Assembly (NCBI GenBank): GCA_018449715.1 | Contig: JAAVVA010000006.1 | Coordinates: 248,001 to 312,000 of the forward strand | Length of the DNA stretch: 64,000 nucleotides | Source: Acidobacteriaceae bacterium dw_441 | GTDB taxonomy: Bacteria > Acidobacteriota > Terriglobia > Terriglobales > Acidobacteriaceae | Direction: 5' to 3' | In this document: piece by piece, positions 17,860 to 26,987 of the stretch | How the letters are laid out: every line of letters begins with the position of its first letter | How positions within the stretch are numbered: position 1 is the first letter of the stretch | The notes under the pieces: model-generated | The model's input: the letters and a program-made list of their open reading frames with translations, nothing else | Databases searched by the model: none | Told to the model about the DNA's origin: nothing | Program-made: the position numbers and the translations under genes

Positions 17860-18648
17860 TTAAATCTGCGAGTAGGGGGCGGGAGCCAGAACCAGACTGT
17901 CCACGTTACTGACGGTTGCCTCGAAGTTGAAATACGGGTCGGCGGCAAGCTTCTTCCATTCCGGATCGGCGAAGAAGCGATCCCAACCGGTGTTGAGGGC
18001 ATCCATGTCGGGGAAGGTCAGCAGGTAGGTGAGCTTGGGAAGATTGGAGCCGACCAGCGCGTCCCCGTAGAAGACCTGGCCGCAGCCGGAGCGGTCGAAG
18101 ATCTTGAACTCGCCGTGGTGGAACATCTCCATCTTGCGGGTGTGATCGCGGGGCGTGGGGCTCTCGTAGGTGCGCAGGTGGAAGATGCGCTTGCCCTTCG
18201 CGGGCGCGGTGAGCTTCGGCCAGCCCTCGAAGGCGCGGTAGAGGGTGCTCTCGATGCGCTCGAAGGGCGGCTCCTTGGAGGGGGCGTTCCAGAAAGGCTC
18301 CGCAGCCTTGAGGAACTGCTCGTCCTTGGCGAGAAGAACCTCGACGTTGACGAGGGTTTCGAGGTTCGTGCCGGGAATCAGAAGATACGTCGTCGGGGTC
18401 TGGGGACCGAAGGTGACCTTGAAGGCTCCGATGGGTGAGAGTCCGAGGCGGTTGAGCGCCGGGATGAACGCTCCCGAGAAGAACTCATCGGTGAGCTTGC
18501 CCTGCGGACCGCTGCGAAGCGTGTACTTGCGGAGCTGGTAATACTCCTGGGGCGATGCGGAGGGGGTCTGCGCGGAGGCGGGAGCCGACGGAGCGATAGC
18601 GGCAGCGGAGGTGGCGAGGGCGGCTCTAAGGAAGCTTCTTCTCTTCAC
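17860..18648 (-). CDS. Exported NIPSNAP family protein
   Basis: 262-residue protein with a twin-arginine signal (M-K-R-R-S-F-L-R-A-A-L-A at the N-terminus, then an Ala-rich stretch), so likely folded before export. The mature part has two NIPSNAP-type ferredoxin-like repeats, beginning Y-Y-Q-L-R-K-Y-T-L-R-S-G and I-F-H-L-R-T-Y-E-S-P-T. Such proteins are common in Acidobacteria and Planctomycetes; no activity is established. Start is GTG at 18648 with AGGAG ten bases upstream. The gene stands alone between dxs and the symporter gene and ends in a clear hairpin terminator. Confidence 0.85.
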   Translation of the reverse strand: MKRRSFLRAALATSAAAIAPSAPASAQTPSASPQEYYQLRKYTLRSGPQGKLTDEFFSGAFIPALNRLGLSPIGAFKVTFGPQTPTTYLLIPGTNLETLVNVEVLLAKDEQFLKAAEPFWNAPSKEPPFERIESTLYRAFEGWPKLTAPAKGKRIFHLRTYESPTPRDHTRKMEMFHHGEFKIFDRSGCGQVFYGDALVGSNLPKLTYLLTFPDMDALNTGWDRFFADPEWKKLAADPYFNFEATVSNVDSLVLAPAPYSQI

Positions 18649-18847
18649 GAAACGGGTCTCCTGATACGAGAGCGGAGGATTTTGTTTTCAGGCTTCAAAG
18701 TCTAACCGATGAGAGCGCTCTCTGTTTGGAGCAGATGGAAACAGGTTTCTCTTCCCTCCTCTTACAGAAAGGCAGAAGGTTATGCGGTTTAAGCATCTTC
18801 TCCTGGCGGGAATATGCGATTCAAGCAAATAAGTTCGTCAGAGACAG

Positions 18848-20239
18848 CTATTCGGCCATTCCCTCGAGAACCGTCTCACTGACCGGCTCGATTCCGAACT
18901 CCCCCTCCCATTTCGCGACCACGACCGAGGCCAGGCAGTTGCCGACAACGTTGACCGTCGTGCGAGCCATGTCGGCGAGGGCGTCGACTCCGAGAAGGAC
19001 GAAGATCGGTTCAGTGGGCAGACCAAAGCTGGAAGCGGTCGCGAGCAGCACCACCAGCACGGCGCGAGGAACTCCCGCGACTCCCTTGCTGGTGAGCATG
19101 AGCGTTGCCAGCATCATGATCTGCTGGCCAATCGAGAGGTGGATTCCGGCGACCTGTGCGACGAAGATGCTCGCCGCCGAGAGGTAGAGCGCTGAGCCGT
19201 CGAGGTTGAAGCTGTACCCCGCAGGGATGACGAAGGCGACGATGCGGCGCGGAACCCCGAGAGCCTCCATCGCCTCCATCGCGCGTGGCAACGCGGCTTC
19301 GCTGGTGGAGGTAGCGAAGGCGATCGTCGCAGGCTCGGCCACTGCCGCGAGGAAGCGGCGGAGAGGCACACGGAAGAGGAGCGCCGCGGGAAGGAAGACC
19401 AGCAGGACGAGGGCGACCAGCGCCCCGTAGATCGTCAGGAGCAGCTTGCCGAGGTTCACGAGCACGCCGAGCCCCATGTGGCCGACCGTGTAGGCCATAG
19501 CAGCGCCGACGCCGATGGGGGCGAGATACATGACGATATTCGTGAACCGGAACATCACCTCGCTGAGCGATTCGCAAAGGTGGATGATAGGGGCGCGGCG
19601 CGATTCGCTAAGTCCTGCCAACGCAATGCCAAAGAAGACGGCGAAGACCGCCACCTGCAGGATCTGGCCCTCGGCAACGGACTTGGCGATGTTCTCCGGG
19701 AAGACGTGGAGGAGGAAGTCCTGCCAGTGGCTCGCGGTCGGGGCTGCGGTGGCGACCTCGGCAGCGGAGGTCGATGCGGGAAGGATCAGTCCTCTCCCTG
19801 CCTGCGTGAGGTTAATCGCAACCAGCCCGACGACGAGGGCGAGCGTGGTGACGACCTCGAAGTAGACGAGGCTCTTGATGCCGATGCGCCCGACACTCTT
19901 GAGGTCGCCGTGTCCGGCGATGCCGGTGACGAGCGTGGCGAAGATCAGAGGAGCGACGATGGACTTGATGAGCCTCAGGAAGAGGTCGCTGAAGACGCGG
20001 AGGCCAATGGCAAAGTGTGGCGCGTCGAATCCAAGCTCGGCCCCGGCGAGCATGGCGACGAAGATCCACGGCGTGAGGGTGCGGCGACGAAGGGCAAAGA
20101 CCGCCAGCAGAACAATCGCCGCCCAGCGAACTGCAAGAGCGACGCTCGGAGCCGCATGAAGCGCGGAGAGGGCCACTCCGAGCACAAGCAGGAGGCTCGC
20201 CGCGATGAGGATAGGGCGTTCTGAGGGACGAAAACTCAC
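18848..20239 (-). CDS. Dicarboxylate/amino acid:cation symporter (DAACS family)
   Basis: 463-residue secondary transporter of the GltP/DctA/SLC1 family, importing acidic amino acids or C4-dicarboxylates with H+ or Na+. About eight membrane segments plus hairpin loops are visible. The serine-rich hairpin reads T-S-T-S-E-A-A-L-P and the substrate/cation motif reads S-F-N-L-D-G-S-A-L-Y (NMDGT in GltPh). S-K-G-V-A-G-V-P in the second hairpin is also typical. Substrate cannot be fixed from sequence. GTG start at 20239 with a poor ribosome binding site. Divergent from the next gene, with a 139-bp gap. Confidence 0.9.
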   Translation of the reverse strand: MSFRPSERPILIAASLLLVLGVALSALHAAPSVALAVRWAAIVLLAVFALRRRTLTPWIFVAMLAGAELGFDAPHFAIGLRVFSDLFLRLIKSIVAPLIFATLVTGIAGHGDLKSVGRIGIKSLVYFEVVTTLALVVGLVAINLTQAGRGLILPASTSAAEVATAAPTASHWQDFLLHVFPENIAKSVAEGQILQVAVFAVFFGIALAGLSESRRAPIIHLCESLSEVMFRFTNIVMYLAPIGVGAAMAYTVGHMGLGVLVNLGKLLLTIYGALVALVLLVFLPAALLFRVPLRRFLAAVAEPATIAFATSTSEAALPRAMEAMEALGVPRRIVAFVIPAGYSFNLDGSALYLSAASIFVAQVAGIHLSIGQQIMMLATLMLTSKGVAGVPRAVLVVLLATASSFGLPTEPIFVLLGVDALADMARTTVNVVGNCLASVVVAKWEGEFGIEPVSETVLEGMAE

Positions 20240-20378
20240 TTCGCGAAGAATACCAGTTGCTCCGCCGCAGCCTGAAGGGTTCGCAGCAAAGGGCCGAATC
20301 GTTTATTGGTATAAAGAGCTTCCCCGTTCGAGGAGACGCAGGGCTTCACAGGCAATGGGGCAGTATTGAGGTTTTGAG

Positions 20379-20945
20379 ATGTCAGGACGAGACAAGTTCA
20401 TTCGTGCAGTGGCAGCGGCTCTCTTCGCAGTTGCTGCTCTTCAGGCAAAGGGCCAGCTCCCTGGGTTTTCCGCAGGCAGCACGGAGCAGAGGGGTCCGGC
20501 GCTGACCCCGTTGACCCAGCCCACGCTTTCGCCGGGGGTCATACAACTGCTGGAGCTTGAGGGAAAGTTCTCGCAAGCCGTGGCCGAAGGTGGAGGAAAA
20601 GCCTTCGCGCAGTGGTTTGCCGACGACGCCGTGGTGCTGAACAACGGACAGCCCGCGACGATGGGCAAAGCCGCCATCGCAGCGCAGGCGAAGTGGAACC
20701 CGAAGGAGTATGAGCTGACCTGGTATGCGCAGGGAGCACAGATGGGGCCTTCGAACGATATGGGCTTCACCTGGGGACACTACGAGGGCCGCTCGAAGGA
20801 TAAGAACGGGCAGCCAGTGACGGTCTCGGGGCGTTACATGACGGTGTGGAAAAAGGTGCCCGATGGAAGCTGGAAGGTCGCCATGGACGCCAGCTCGAAC
20901 GAGCCTCCGGCGGCCGGGGAGTGCTGTGCGCTTCCTAAACCGTAG
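20379..20945 (+). CDS. Exported SnoaL/DUF4440-like protein
   Basis: 188 residues: N-terminal signal peptide (F-I-R-A-V-A-A-A-L-F-A-V-A-A-L-Q-A), then a cone-shaped NTF2/SnoaL-like domain resembling YybH and DUF4440 proteins (F-A-Q-W-F-A-D-D-A-V-V-L-N-N-G, later G-R-Y-M-T-V-W-K-K-V-P-D-G-S-W-K-V-A-M-D). The W-K-V-A-M-D ending is typical of DUF4440. Ligand or reaction unknown. ATG start preceded by GAGG. It reads toward the histidine kinase gene, 103 bp away, but there is no other sign of a link. Confidence 0.8.
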   Translation: MSGRDKFIRAVAAALFAVAALQAKGQLPGFSAGSTEQRGPALTPLTQPTLSPGVIQLLELEGKFSQAVAEGGGKAFAQWFADDAVVLNNGQPATMGKAAIAAQAKWNPKEYELTWYAQGAQMGPSNDMGFTWGHYEGRSKDKNGQPVTVSGRYMTVWKKVPDGSWKVAMDASSNEPPAAGECCALPKP

Positions 20946-21048
20946 AGATTCCTAAACCGTAGATGCTGCCAAAGCCGTAGCGCTAGCTACATCGAAAGTA
21001 GGATACCTTCCTCTAAGTCCTTGTCCTACGATCAAGCTCCTGGCAAAA

Positions 21049-23439
21049 ATGGATGCTCTCTTGATCAAAGACGGGACTTTGCGGAGTCAGCTGCCCGGAC
21101 AGGAGGGGTGGCTGAGCGCCGCAGGCGACCCTGTGCTCAACGATCTGGCACAGCTTGCGGCGCAGACGTGCGACACTCCGGTGGCATTGATCTGCCTGTC
21201 CGGGCCAGATTGCCTCTACCTGAAGGCTGCGACGGGCATGGATGCGGCGAGTCTCGCAACGGCCCACCTGCCCTATGAACGGGCGATGAAGTCAGGGGCG
21301 GTCCACCAGATTCCCGATCTGCGACAGTGGCCGGAGGCTACGCTCGCAGAGATTGCAATCGCCGGAGACGCCTTTCACTTTTACGCGGCCACTCCCCTTG
21401 AGACATCGCAGGGCGACCGGATCGGGGCGCTGATTGTGCTCGACCGCAAGACGCGCAGCCTGACCGAACACCAGACGAAGGCGCTTTGCCTGCTGGCAAG
21501 ACAGGCCGCGCTTCAGACAGAGCTAATCGACCGCCAGGCAGAGCTTGCGGAGTGGATACGGCAGAGGACGGAGTCTGCCCGGACAGCCGAAGGGAACTTC
21601 GTCGCATCGGTGCTGGATGAGGTCGGCGCGCTCGTCATCGTGTTCGATACGGAAGGAAGGATCGTGCACCTCAACCGGGCCGCGGAGGCTGCGTCAGGAT
21701 ATGACTTTTCGACGCTCGCGGGGAAGTACTTCTGGGACTGTTTGATCCCGAAGCAACACACTACCCACGCCATCGAAAGCTTCAATTATCTGAAGGAAGG
21801 CGTCTTCCCCGCGATTCTGGAAGAGAGCTGCCTGAACAAGAACGAGGGGCTGCGGCAGATCGCCTGGGCCGCAACTGCCCTGCACGACTCCGAGGGCAAG
21901 GTAGCCTTCCTGATTGCGACGGGAACCGACGTCACCATCCAGAGGACCGCGGAGCTGACCCTGCGCGAGAGCGAGGCAAAGTATCGCCAGCTGGTGGAAG
22001 GCTCGCTCGGCATGGTCTTCACGCACGACCTTGAAGGCAAGCTGCTTTCGCTGAATACGCATGGGGCCATGACGGTGGGGCGTACCGTCGAGGAAATGGT
22101 AGGGCGTCCTCTGCAGGAGTTTATTCCGCCGGAGAGGCAGACCGCGCTGAAGGATTATCTGCGCACCATCCGGGACGTGGGAGAGGCGCAGGGGCAGCTG
22201 CACATGGCCCACTCCGACGGAGAGGTCCGCGTGATTACGTACCGCAACAAGCTGATCGATGTACCGGAACGCACGCCGTATGTGCTGGGATTCGGAATCG
22301 ACATCACGGAGCAGGTGCGGACGGAGAGAAAGCTCAACTCCCTGACACGACAGTCGAACTCGATCCTGGAATCGGTGGGAGACGGCATCTTCTGCATCGA
22401 CCTTGAGGGCAGGGTCACGGTGGTCAACACCGCCGCCGCGCAGATGCTGGGTTACTCGCAGGAGGAGATGCTGGGCTACGAGATGCACTCCCTGATTCAC
22501 CACACGAAGGCGGACGGGGAGCCTTATCCTGTGAGCGAGTCGCCTGTCTTCCGCAGCCTCTCCAACTTCGGAACGGCCCGCGTGATCGACGAGGTCTTCT
22601 GGCGCAAGGACGGCACGAGCTTTCCGGTCGAGTACATTGCGAGGCCTCTGGTCGAGGCGCACGCCTCCGAGAGCGGCGGGACGCGCGCCAATGGAGTCGT
22701 CGTCGCCTTCACCGACACGACCGAGCGGCGCGCTCTGGATCGCATGAAGGATGAGTTCATCTCGACCGTTTCTCATGAGCTGCGAACCCCGCTGACGTCG
22801 TTGCGCGGAGCCCTCGGGCTGCTCTCCGGAGGGGCGCTTGAACAACGTCCTGAGAAGTCGGAGCAGATGCTTGAGATCGCCATCAGCAATACCGACCGGC
22901 TGGTGAGGCTGGTCAACGACATCCTCGACCTGGAGAGAATCTCCAGTGGCAAGAGCGAACTTCGCATGTCGATGGTTCGGGCGGACTGGCTGCTGAACGA
23001 GGCGATCAACACGCAGAAGGCCCGCACGCCGGGACTGAATATGAAGATCTTTTCTGCCCCGGACGAGGTGAGGGTATGGGCCGACCCTGACCGCGTTTTG
23101 CAGGTGCTGAACAATTTGTTGTCGAACGCAATCAAGTTTTCAAAGCCGGATGGCGAGATTCACCTGACAGCCCGAAAGCTGAGCGAGCAGGAGGCGATCT
23201 TCGAGGTCCGCGACCATGGTCGAGGAATCGCGTCGGAGAAGCTGGAGAACATCTTCGAACGCTTCCGGCAGGGCGATGCCTCGGACTCTCGCGCCCTGGG
23301 TGGGACCGGACTGGGACTGGCCATCTGTCGCAGCATCGTCAACCAGCACGGCGGAAAGATCTGGGCGACCAGCACGGTGGGCCAGGGCACAACATTTCAC
23401 TTCACCCTGCCGAACCAGCAACGGACGACCCTGCGGTAG
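21049..23439 (+). CDS. GAF/PAS sensor histidine kinase
   Basis: 796-residue cytoplasmic sensor kinase without membrane segments. Order: GAF domain (about 25-165), three PAS domains (about 185-305, 310-430 and 435-560), dimerisation/phosphoacceptor domain with His576 in S-H-E-L-R-T-P-L, and the ATPase domain with the N-box L-L-S-N-A-I-K-F, the G1 box D-H-G-R-G-I-A and the G2 box G-G-T-G-L-G-L-A-I. It has no receiver domain and no response regulator gene lies beside it, so its partner is unknown. The signal is likely intracellular, perhaps redox or a small molecule. Confidence 0.92.
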   Translation: MDALLIKDGTLRSQLPGQEGWLSAAGDPVLNDLAQLAAQTCDTPVALICLSGPDCLYLKAATGMDAASLATAHLPYERAMKSGAVHQIPDLRQWPEATLAEIAIAGDAFHFYAATPLETSQGDRIGALIVLDRKTRSLTEHQTKALCLLARQAALQTELIDRQAELAEWIRQRTESARTAEGNFVASVLDEVGALVIVFDTEGRIVHLNRAAEAASGYDFSTLAGKYFWDCLIPKQHTTHAIESFNYLKEGVFPAILEESCLNKNEGLRQIAWAATALHDSEGKVAFLIATGTDVTIQRTAELTLRESEAKYRQLVEGSLGMVFTHDLEGKLLSLNTHGAMTVGRTVEEMVGRPLQEFIPPERQTALKDYLRTIRDVGEAQGQLHMAHSDGEVRVITYRNKLIDVPERTPYVLGFGIDITEQVRTERKLNSLTRQSNSILESVGDGIFCIDLEGRVTVVNTAAAQMLGYSQEEMLGYEMHSLIHHTKADGEPYPVSESPVFRSLSNFGTARVIDEVFWRKDGTSFPVEYIARPLVEAHASESGGTRANGVVVAFTDTTERRALDRMKDEFISTVSHELRTPLTSLRGALGLLSGGALEQRPEKSEQMLEIAISNTDRLVRLVNDILDLERISSGKSELRMSMVRADWLLNEAINTQKARTPGLNMKIFSAPDEVRVWADPDRVLQVLNNLLSNAIKFSKPDGEIHLTARKLSEQEAIFEVRDHGRGIASEKLENIFERFRQGDASDSRALGGTGLGLAICRSIVNQHGGKIWATSTVGQGTTFHFTLPNQQRTTLR

Positions 23440-23607
23440 ATCCCCCTCTTCGTGAGCAAATAAGTCACGCTGCAAATTTTTCTTTAAAAAGCATGAACAG
23501 AATCGTCCCCTCGGGAATATGGGGAGAGAAGCTGCCATGTTCGACAGCAGATTTCTTTTCACCCTATCGAAGCTCACAACATTCGTTTTTTGAGGGAATG
23601 GTTTTAC

Positions 23608-26385
23608 ATGCCGCTTGATCGCCGTAGTGTTCTTCTGTCTCTTCTCTTCGTTTTGCCTGCAAGCGATATCACATGGGCCCAGAACCCCGCAGCCTCCGCC
23701 GTCAGCGGTTCGGGAGAGATCAGGCTGGGGGTGAAAGACCCCGGAGGCCGCCCGCTCCAAGCCCATGTGAGCCTGGAGGGAGCCAGCAGGCGCAAGGTGG
23801 ATACCGCTCAGGATGGATCGCTCAACCTGATGGGACTTCCCCTCGGACGCTACCAGGTGCGAATCGACCGCGCAGGATTTACGCCGCAGGTCATCCGGCT
23901 GCAGGTGCAGTCCGCAACGCCGGTCAGCCGCGAGGTGGTGCTGGCCATTGGCGGCGTCTCGACAAGCGTCGAGGTCATGGCCTCGACCCCCATCGGCACG
24001 CTTGATCTACCCCTGTCCGACGTTCCTGTGCCGGTGCAGTCGGTCACCGCAGAGACAATCCGCAACACCAACGCCATCGACCTGACCGATGTGCTGAAGC
24101 GCCGGATGAACGGCGTCTATGTGAATGAGAACCAGAACAATCCCTTCCAGCCGGATGTGAACTATCGTGGCTACACGGCCTCGCCGCTGGTGGGTTCGCC
24201 CGCGGGGCTTTCGGTGTATCTCGACGGCGTGCGGCAGAACCAGCCCTTCGGCGATGTGGTCGCGTGGGATCTCATCCCGAAGGTTGCCATCAACTCGACG
24301 GAGCTGATTCCGGGCTCGAACCCGGTCTATGGTCTCAACACGCTGGGCGGCGCGATTGCGGTACAGACGAAGAATGGACTTTCAAACGCCGGGCTTGTCG
24401 TCAGCGCTTATGGAGGCAGCTTCGGACGGCGCGCCGTCGATGCAGAATACGGAGGAAGCAACCGCGCCGGACTCGACTGGTATGCGGCGGGGACGCTCTT
24501 TCATGAGGACGGGTGGCGCGTACTCTCCCCGTCGGGTGTGCGGCAGTCGTTCGCCAAACTCGGATACCATCGCGGGACGACCGTGCTCGCGCTCTCCGGC
24601 GGATACGCCATCAACGATCTGACCGGCAACGGCATGCAGGACATCCGCGCCATCCAGCGCGAGACGGGGCTGAACCACGGTTACGACAGCGTGTACAGCA
24701 TTCCCGACAGGACGATGCAGCACTCGCCCTTCCTCACCTTCAACGCGACCCACGCGCTCTCGAGCAGCCTGACCCTCAATGGCAACGCCTACTTCCGAGC
24801 GATCCGCACCAACACGACCAACGGCGATATCAACGACGACTCGTTCGAGGAGTCGCTGTACACGCTGAGCGCTGCGGAGAAGGCGGCCCTGACTGCGGCG
24901 GGCATTCCTTACCCTGCGACCATCACGCCGGAAAATACGCCCTTCCCTTACCTGCGCTGCATCGCGCAGGGGCTGCTGATGGATGAGCCGGGCGAGAAGT
25001 GCACCGGCGTCGATACCGACACGGTCAACCGTCAGCATGCCTACGGGCTTTCGGGAGTGCTGTCGTGGCGCACGGCGCACAATCAACTCTCTGTCGGCGC
25101 AGGATGGGATCATGGCTCGCTGACCTTCCAGCAGACCGCACAGTACGGCTACCTGAACCCCGACGGCATCACCGTTACACGGATTCCGGTATACCTCGAC
25201 GGCTCGACGGAATCCGACGACACGCCGCAGGATAACCGCGTGAACCTGCACGGAAGCACGAACACACCGAGCTTCTTCCTGACCGATACCTTCTCGATGG
25301 GCAAGTGGGTTCTGACGGCCTCGGGACGCTACAACCACACCAACATCAACAATGAGGACCGTTTGCCTCCGGTGGACTATCGCGGCACGCTGACGGCGGT
25401 CAACATCTTCGACCGATTCAATCCCTCGGCGGGCGTGGTCTACAAAGCGTCGCCGCTGCTTCATGCCTACTTCGACTACAGCGAGAGCAGCCGCGCCCCA
25501 ACCTCGACCGAGCTTGGCTGCGCCGATCCTGACTTCCCTTGCAGCCTGCCTAATGCGCTGGTCAGCGATCCTCCGCTGAAGCAGGTGGTGAGCCGCACCT
25601 ATGAAGCTGGCGTGCGCGGTAACCCCGACGGAACGATTCGCTGGAACGCCGGGTACTTCCACACCGACAACAACGACGACCTGCTCTTCGTCGCATCGCA
25701 GCAGACGGGCTACGGCTACTTCCAGAACTTCGGCAAGACGCGCCGCCAGGGCGTGGAGGCCAGCGTTTCAGCGCGTCTGCGCACCATCGACGCGGGAGCG
25801 GATTACACCTTCCTCGATGCGACCTACCAGAGCACGCAGACCATCGGCAGCGGAAGCAATAGCACCAACACCAACGCGCTCGATGGAGGCAAAGGAGTGG
25901 TCGATGGCGGCAACATCACCATCAGCCCCGGCAACCGCATCCCCGAAGTTCCGCAGCACATGATGAAGCTCTACGCGGACTATCATCCGACGAGGAAGCT
26001 CTCGGTCGATACAGACTTCAACCTGATCGGTTCTTCGTACGTGCGCGGCAACGAGAACAACCAGCACCGGCCTGACGGCGTGTACTACCTCGGCCCTGGG
26101 AAGAGTCCCGGTTACGGCGTGGTCAACCTTGGAGCGCGTTATGCCTTCAACAGCCACTACGAGTTGTTCGCGCAGATCAACAATCTGTTGAACCGCCACT
26201 ACTACACAGGCGGGCAGCTCGCCTCCACCCCGTATGACGACAGCGGGAAGTTCAACCCGAGGCCATTCGGAGGGATCGACTTCGACGGTGATACGGAGTA
26301 CCCGGTTCGCAACAGCACCTTCTTCGCTCCGGGTGCTCCGGTCACGGTCTTCGGAGGCCTGCGCGTCACCTTTGGCAAACGCTGA
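23608..26385 (+). CDS. TonB-dependent outer-membrane receptor with carboxypeptidase-regulatory domain
   Basis: About 925-residue TonB-dependent receptor. Signal peptide (L-L-S-L-L-F-V-L-P-A-S), an N-terminal carboxypeptidase-regulatory-like domain (about 35-115: G-Y-Q-V-R-I-D-R-A-G-F type), plug domain (about 140-260; N-A-I-D-L-T-D-V-L-K-R-R-M-N-G-V-Y-V-N-E-N) and a beta-barrel ending in Phe-Gly-Lys-Arg. Two central loops contain Cys residues. The end resembles siderophore/vitamin receptors (N-N-L-L-N-R-H-Y-Y-T-G-G) more than the Oar type seen downstream. The ATG at 23608 starts the signal peptide; a TTG at 23590 would add six residues. Substrate unknown. Confidence 0.88.
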   Translation: MPLDRRSVLLSLLFVLPASDITWAQNPAASAVSGSGEIRLGVKDPGGRPLQAHVSLEGASRRKVDTAQDGSLNLMGLPLGRYQVRIDRAGFTPQVIRLQVQSATPVSREVVLAIGGVSTSVEVMASTPIGTLDLPLSDVPVPVQSVTAETIRNTNAIDLTDVLKRRMNGVYVNENQNNPFQPDVNYRGYTASPLVGSPAGLSVYLDGVRQNQPFGDVVAWDLIPKVAINSTELIPGSNPVYGLNTLGGAIAVQTKNGLSNAGLVVSAYGGSFGRRAVDAEYGGSNRAGLDWYAAGTLFHEDGWRVLSPSGVRQSFAKLGYHRGTTVLALSGGYAINDLTGNGMQDIRAIQRETGLNHGYDSVYSIPDRTMQHSPFLTFNATHALSSSLTLNGNAYFRAIRTNTTNGDINDDSFEESLYTLSAAEKAALTAAGIPYPATITPENTPFPYLRCIAQGLLMDEPGEKCTGVDTDTVNRQHAYGLSGVLSWRTAHNQLSVGAGWDHGSLTFQQTAQYGYLNPDGITVTRIPVYLDGSTESDDTPQDNRVNLHGSTNTPSFFLTDTFSMGKWVLTASGRYNHTNINNEDRLPPVDYRGTLTAVNIFDRFNPSAGVVYKASPLLHAYFDYSESSRAPTSTELGCADPDFPCSLPNALVSDPPLKQVVSRTYEAGVRGNPDGTIRWNAGYFHTDNNDDLLFVASQQTGYGYFQNFGKTRRQGVEASVSARLRTIDAGADYTFLDATYQSTQTIGSGSNSTNTNALDGGKGVVDGGNITISPGNRIPEVPQHMMKLYADYHPTRKLSVDTDFNLIGSSYVRGNENNQHRPDGVYYLGPGKSPGYGVVNLGARYAFNSHYELFAQINNLLNRHYYTGGQLASTPYDDSGKFNPRPFGGIDFDGDTEYPVRNSTFFAPGAPVTVFGGLRVTFGKR

Positions 26386-26402
26386 TAGCAGTTGCAGCAC
26401 TA

Positions 26403-26433
26403 AGAGAGGCCTCTCCAGGGGCCTCTCTTTTTT
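26403..26433 (+). terminator. Bidirectional intrinsic terminator
   Basis: A 9-bp stem (AGAGAGGCC, 26403-26411, against GGCCTCTCT, 26420-26428) followed by T5 lies between the convergent TonB receptor and GAF protein genes. It can serve either direction. Confidence 0.85.
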
Positions 26434-26438
26434 GTTCT

Positions 26439-26912
26439 CTAAGAACGCTCGACGAAAGCTCGAACAATCTCCGCGCATCGTTCGAGGAAGGTACGATCTT
26501 CTTCGCGAAAGGCGCTCAGGTCGTGGCTGTCGATATCGATCTCGCCGATGATCTTTCCGTTCGCTCGAATCGGTACCACGATCTCGGAGCGCGTTTCGAT
26601 GGAGCACGCGAGATAACGCGGGTCCGCGTTAACGTCATCCACAATCACGGTCTCTCCCTGAGCCACCGCCGCGCCGCAGATGCCTTCGGTTACAGGAATG
26701 CGGACGTGCGTTGTCGGAGCGCCATGGAACGGTCCCAGCACGAGCGTGTTCGGGTCTTCGGGGTCGAGCATGTAGAAGCCGGTCCAGTTGTAATACGGCA
26801 GGCGGCTCGGGATAAGAGCGACGATAAACCGCTGCAACGATGCGAGGTCTTCGGCGGACCGGGCGAAGGCTTCGATTTCAGCAAGTACAGGTTGGAATTT
26901 GTCTTCGGTCAT
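26439..26912 (-). CDS. GAF-domain protein of the free methionine-(R)-sulfoxide reductase type
   Basis: 157-residue single GAF domain resembling fRMsr (YebR/MsrC), which reduces free Met-(R)-sulfoxide. Seen: Y-Y-N-W-T-G-F-Y, G-P-F-H-G, E-G-I-C-G-A-A-V with Cys79, and L-A-C-S-I-E-T-R-S-E-I-V-V-P with Cys103, which matches the catalytic Cys position of E. coli YebR. The third, resolving Cys of the G-P-F-Q-G-x-x-x-C region is absent (A-P-T-T-H-V). Activity is therefore likely but with a two-Cys scheme. ATG start with GAGG. Confidence 0.8.
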   Translation of the reverse strand: MTEDKFQPVLAEIEAFARSAEDLASLQRFIVALIPSRLPYYNWTGFYMLDPEDPNTLVLGPFHGAPTTHVRIPVTEGICGAAVAQGETVIVDDVNADPRYLACSIETRSEIVVPIRANGKIIGEIDIDSHDLSAFREEDRTFLERCAEIVRAFVERS

Positions 26913-26939
26913 GATGCACCTCGTTGTCGCAGACTGAAA

Positions 26940-26967
26940 GAAGGGGAAGCAATCTCGCCTCCCCTTC
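26940..26967 (-). terminator. Possible terminator after serC
   Basis: GAAGGGGA (26940-26947) pairs with TCCCCTTC (26960-26967). On the minus strand a short T-run follows. It is 20 bp past the serC stop. Confidence 0.6.
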
Positions 26968-26987
26968 CCTGTTTCCGATCCCCGACC

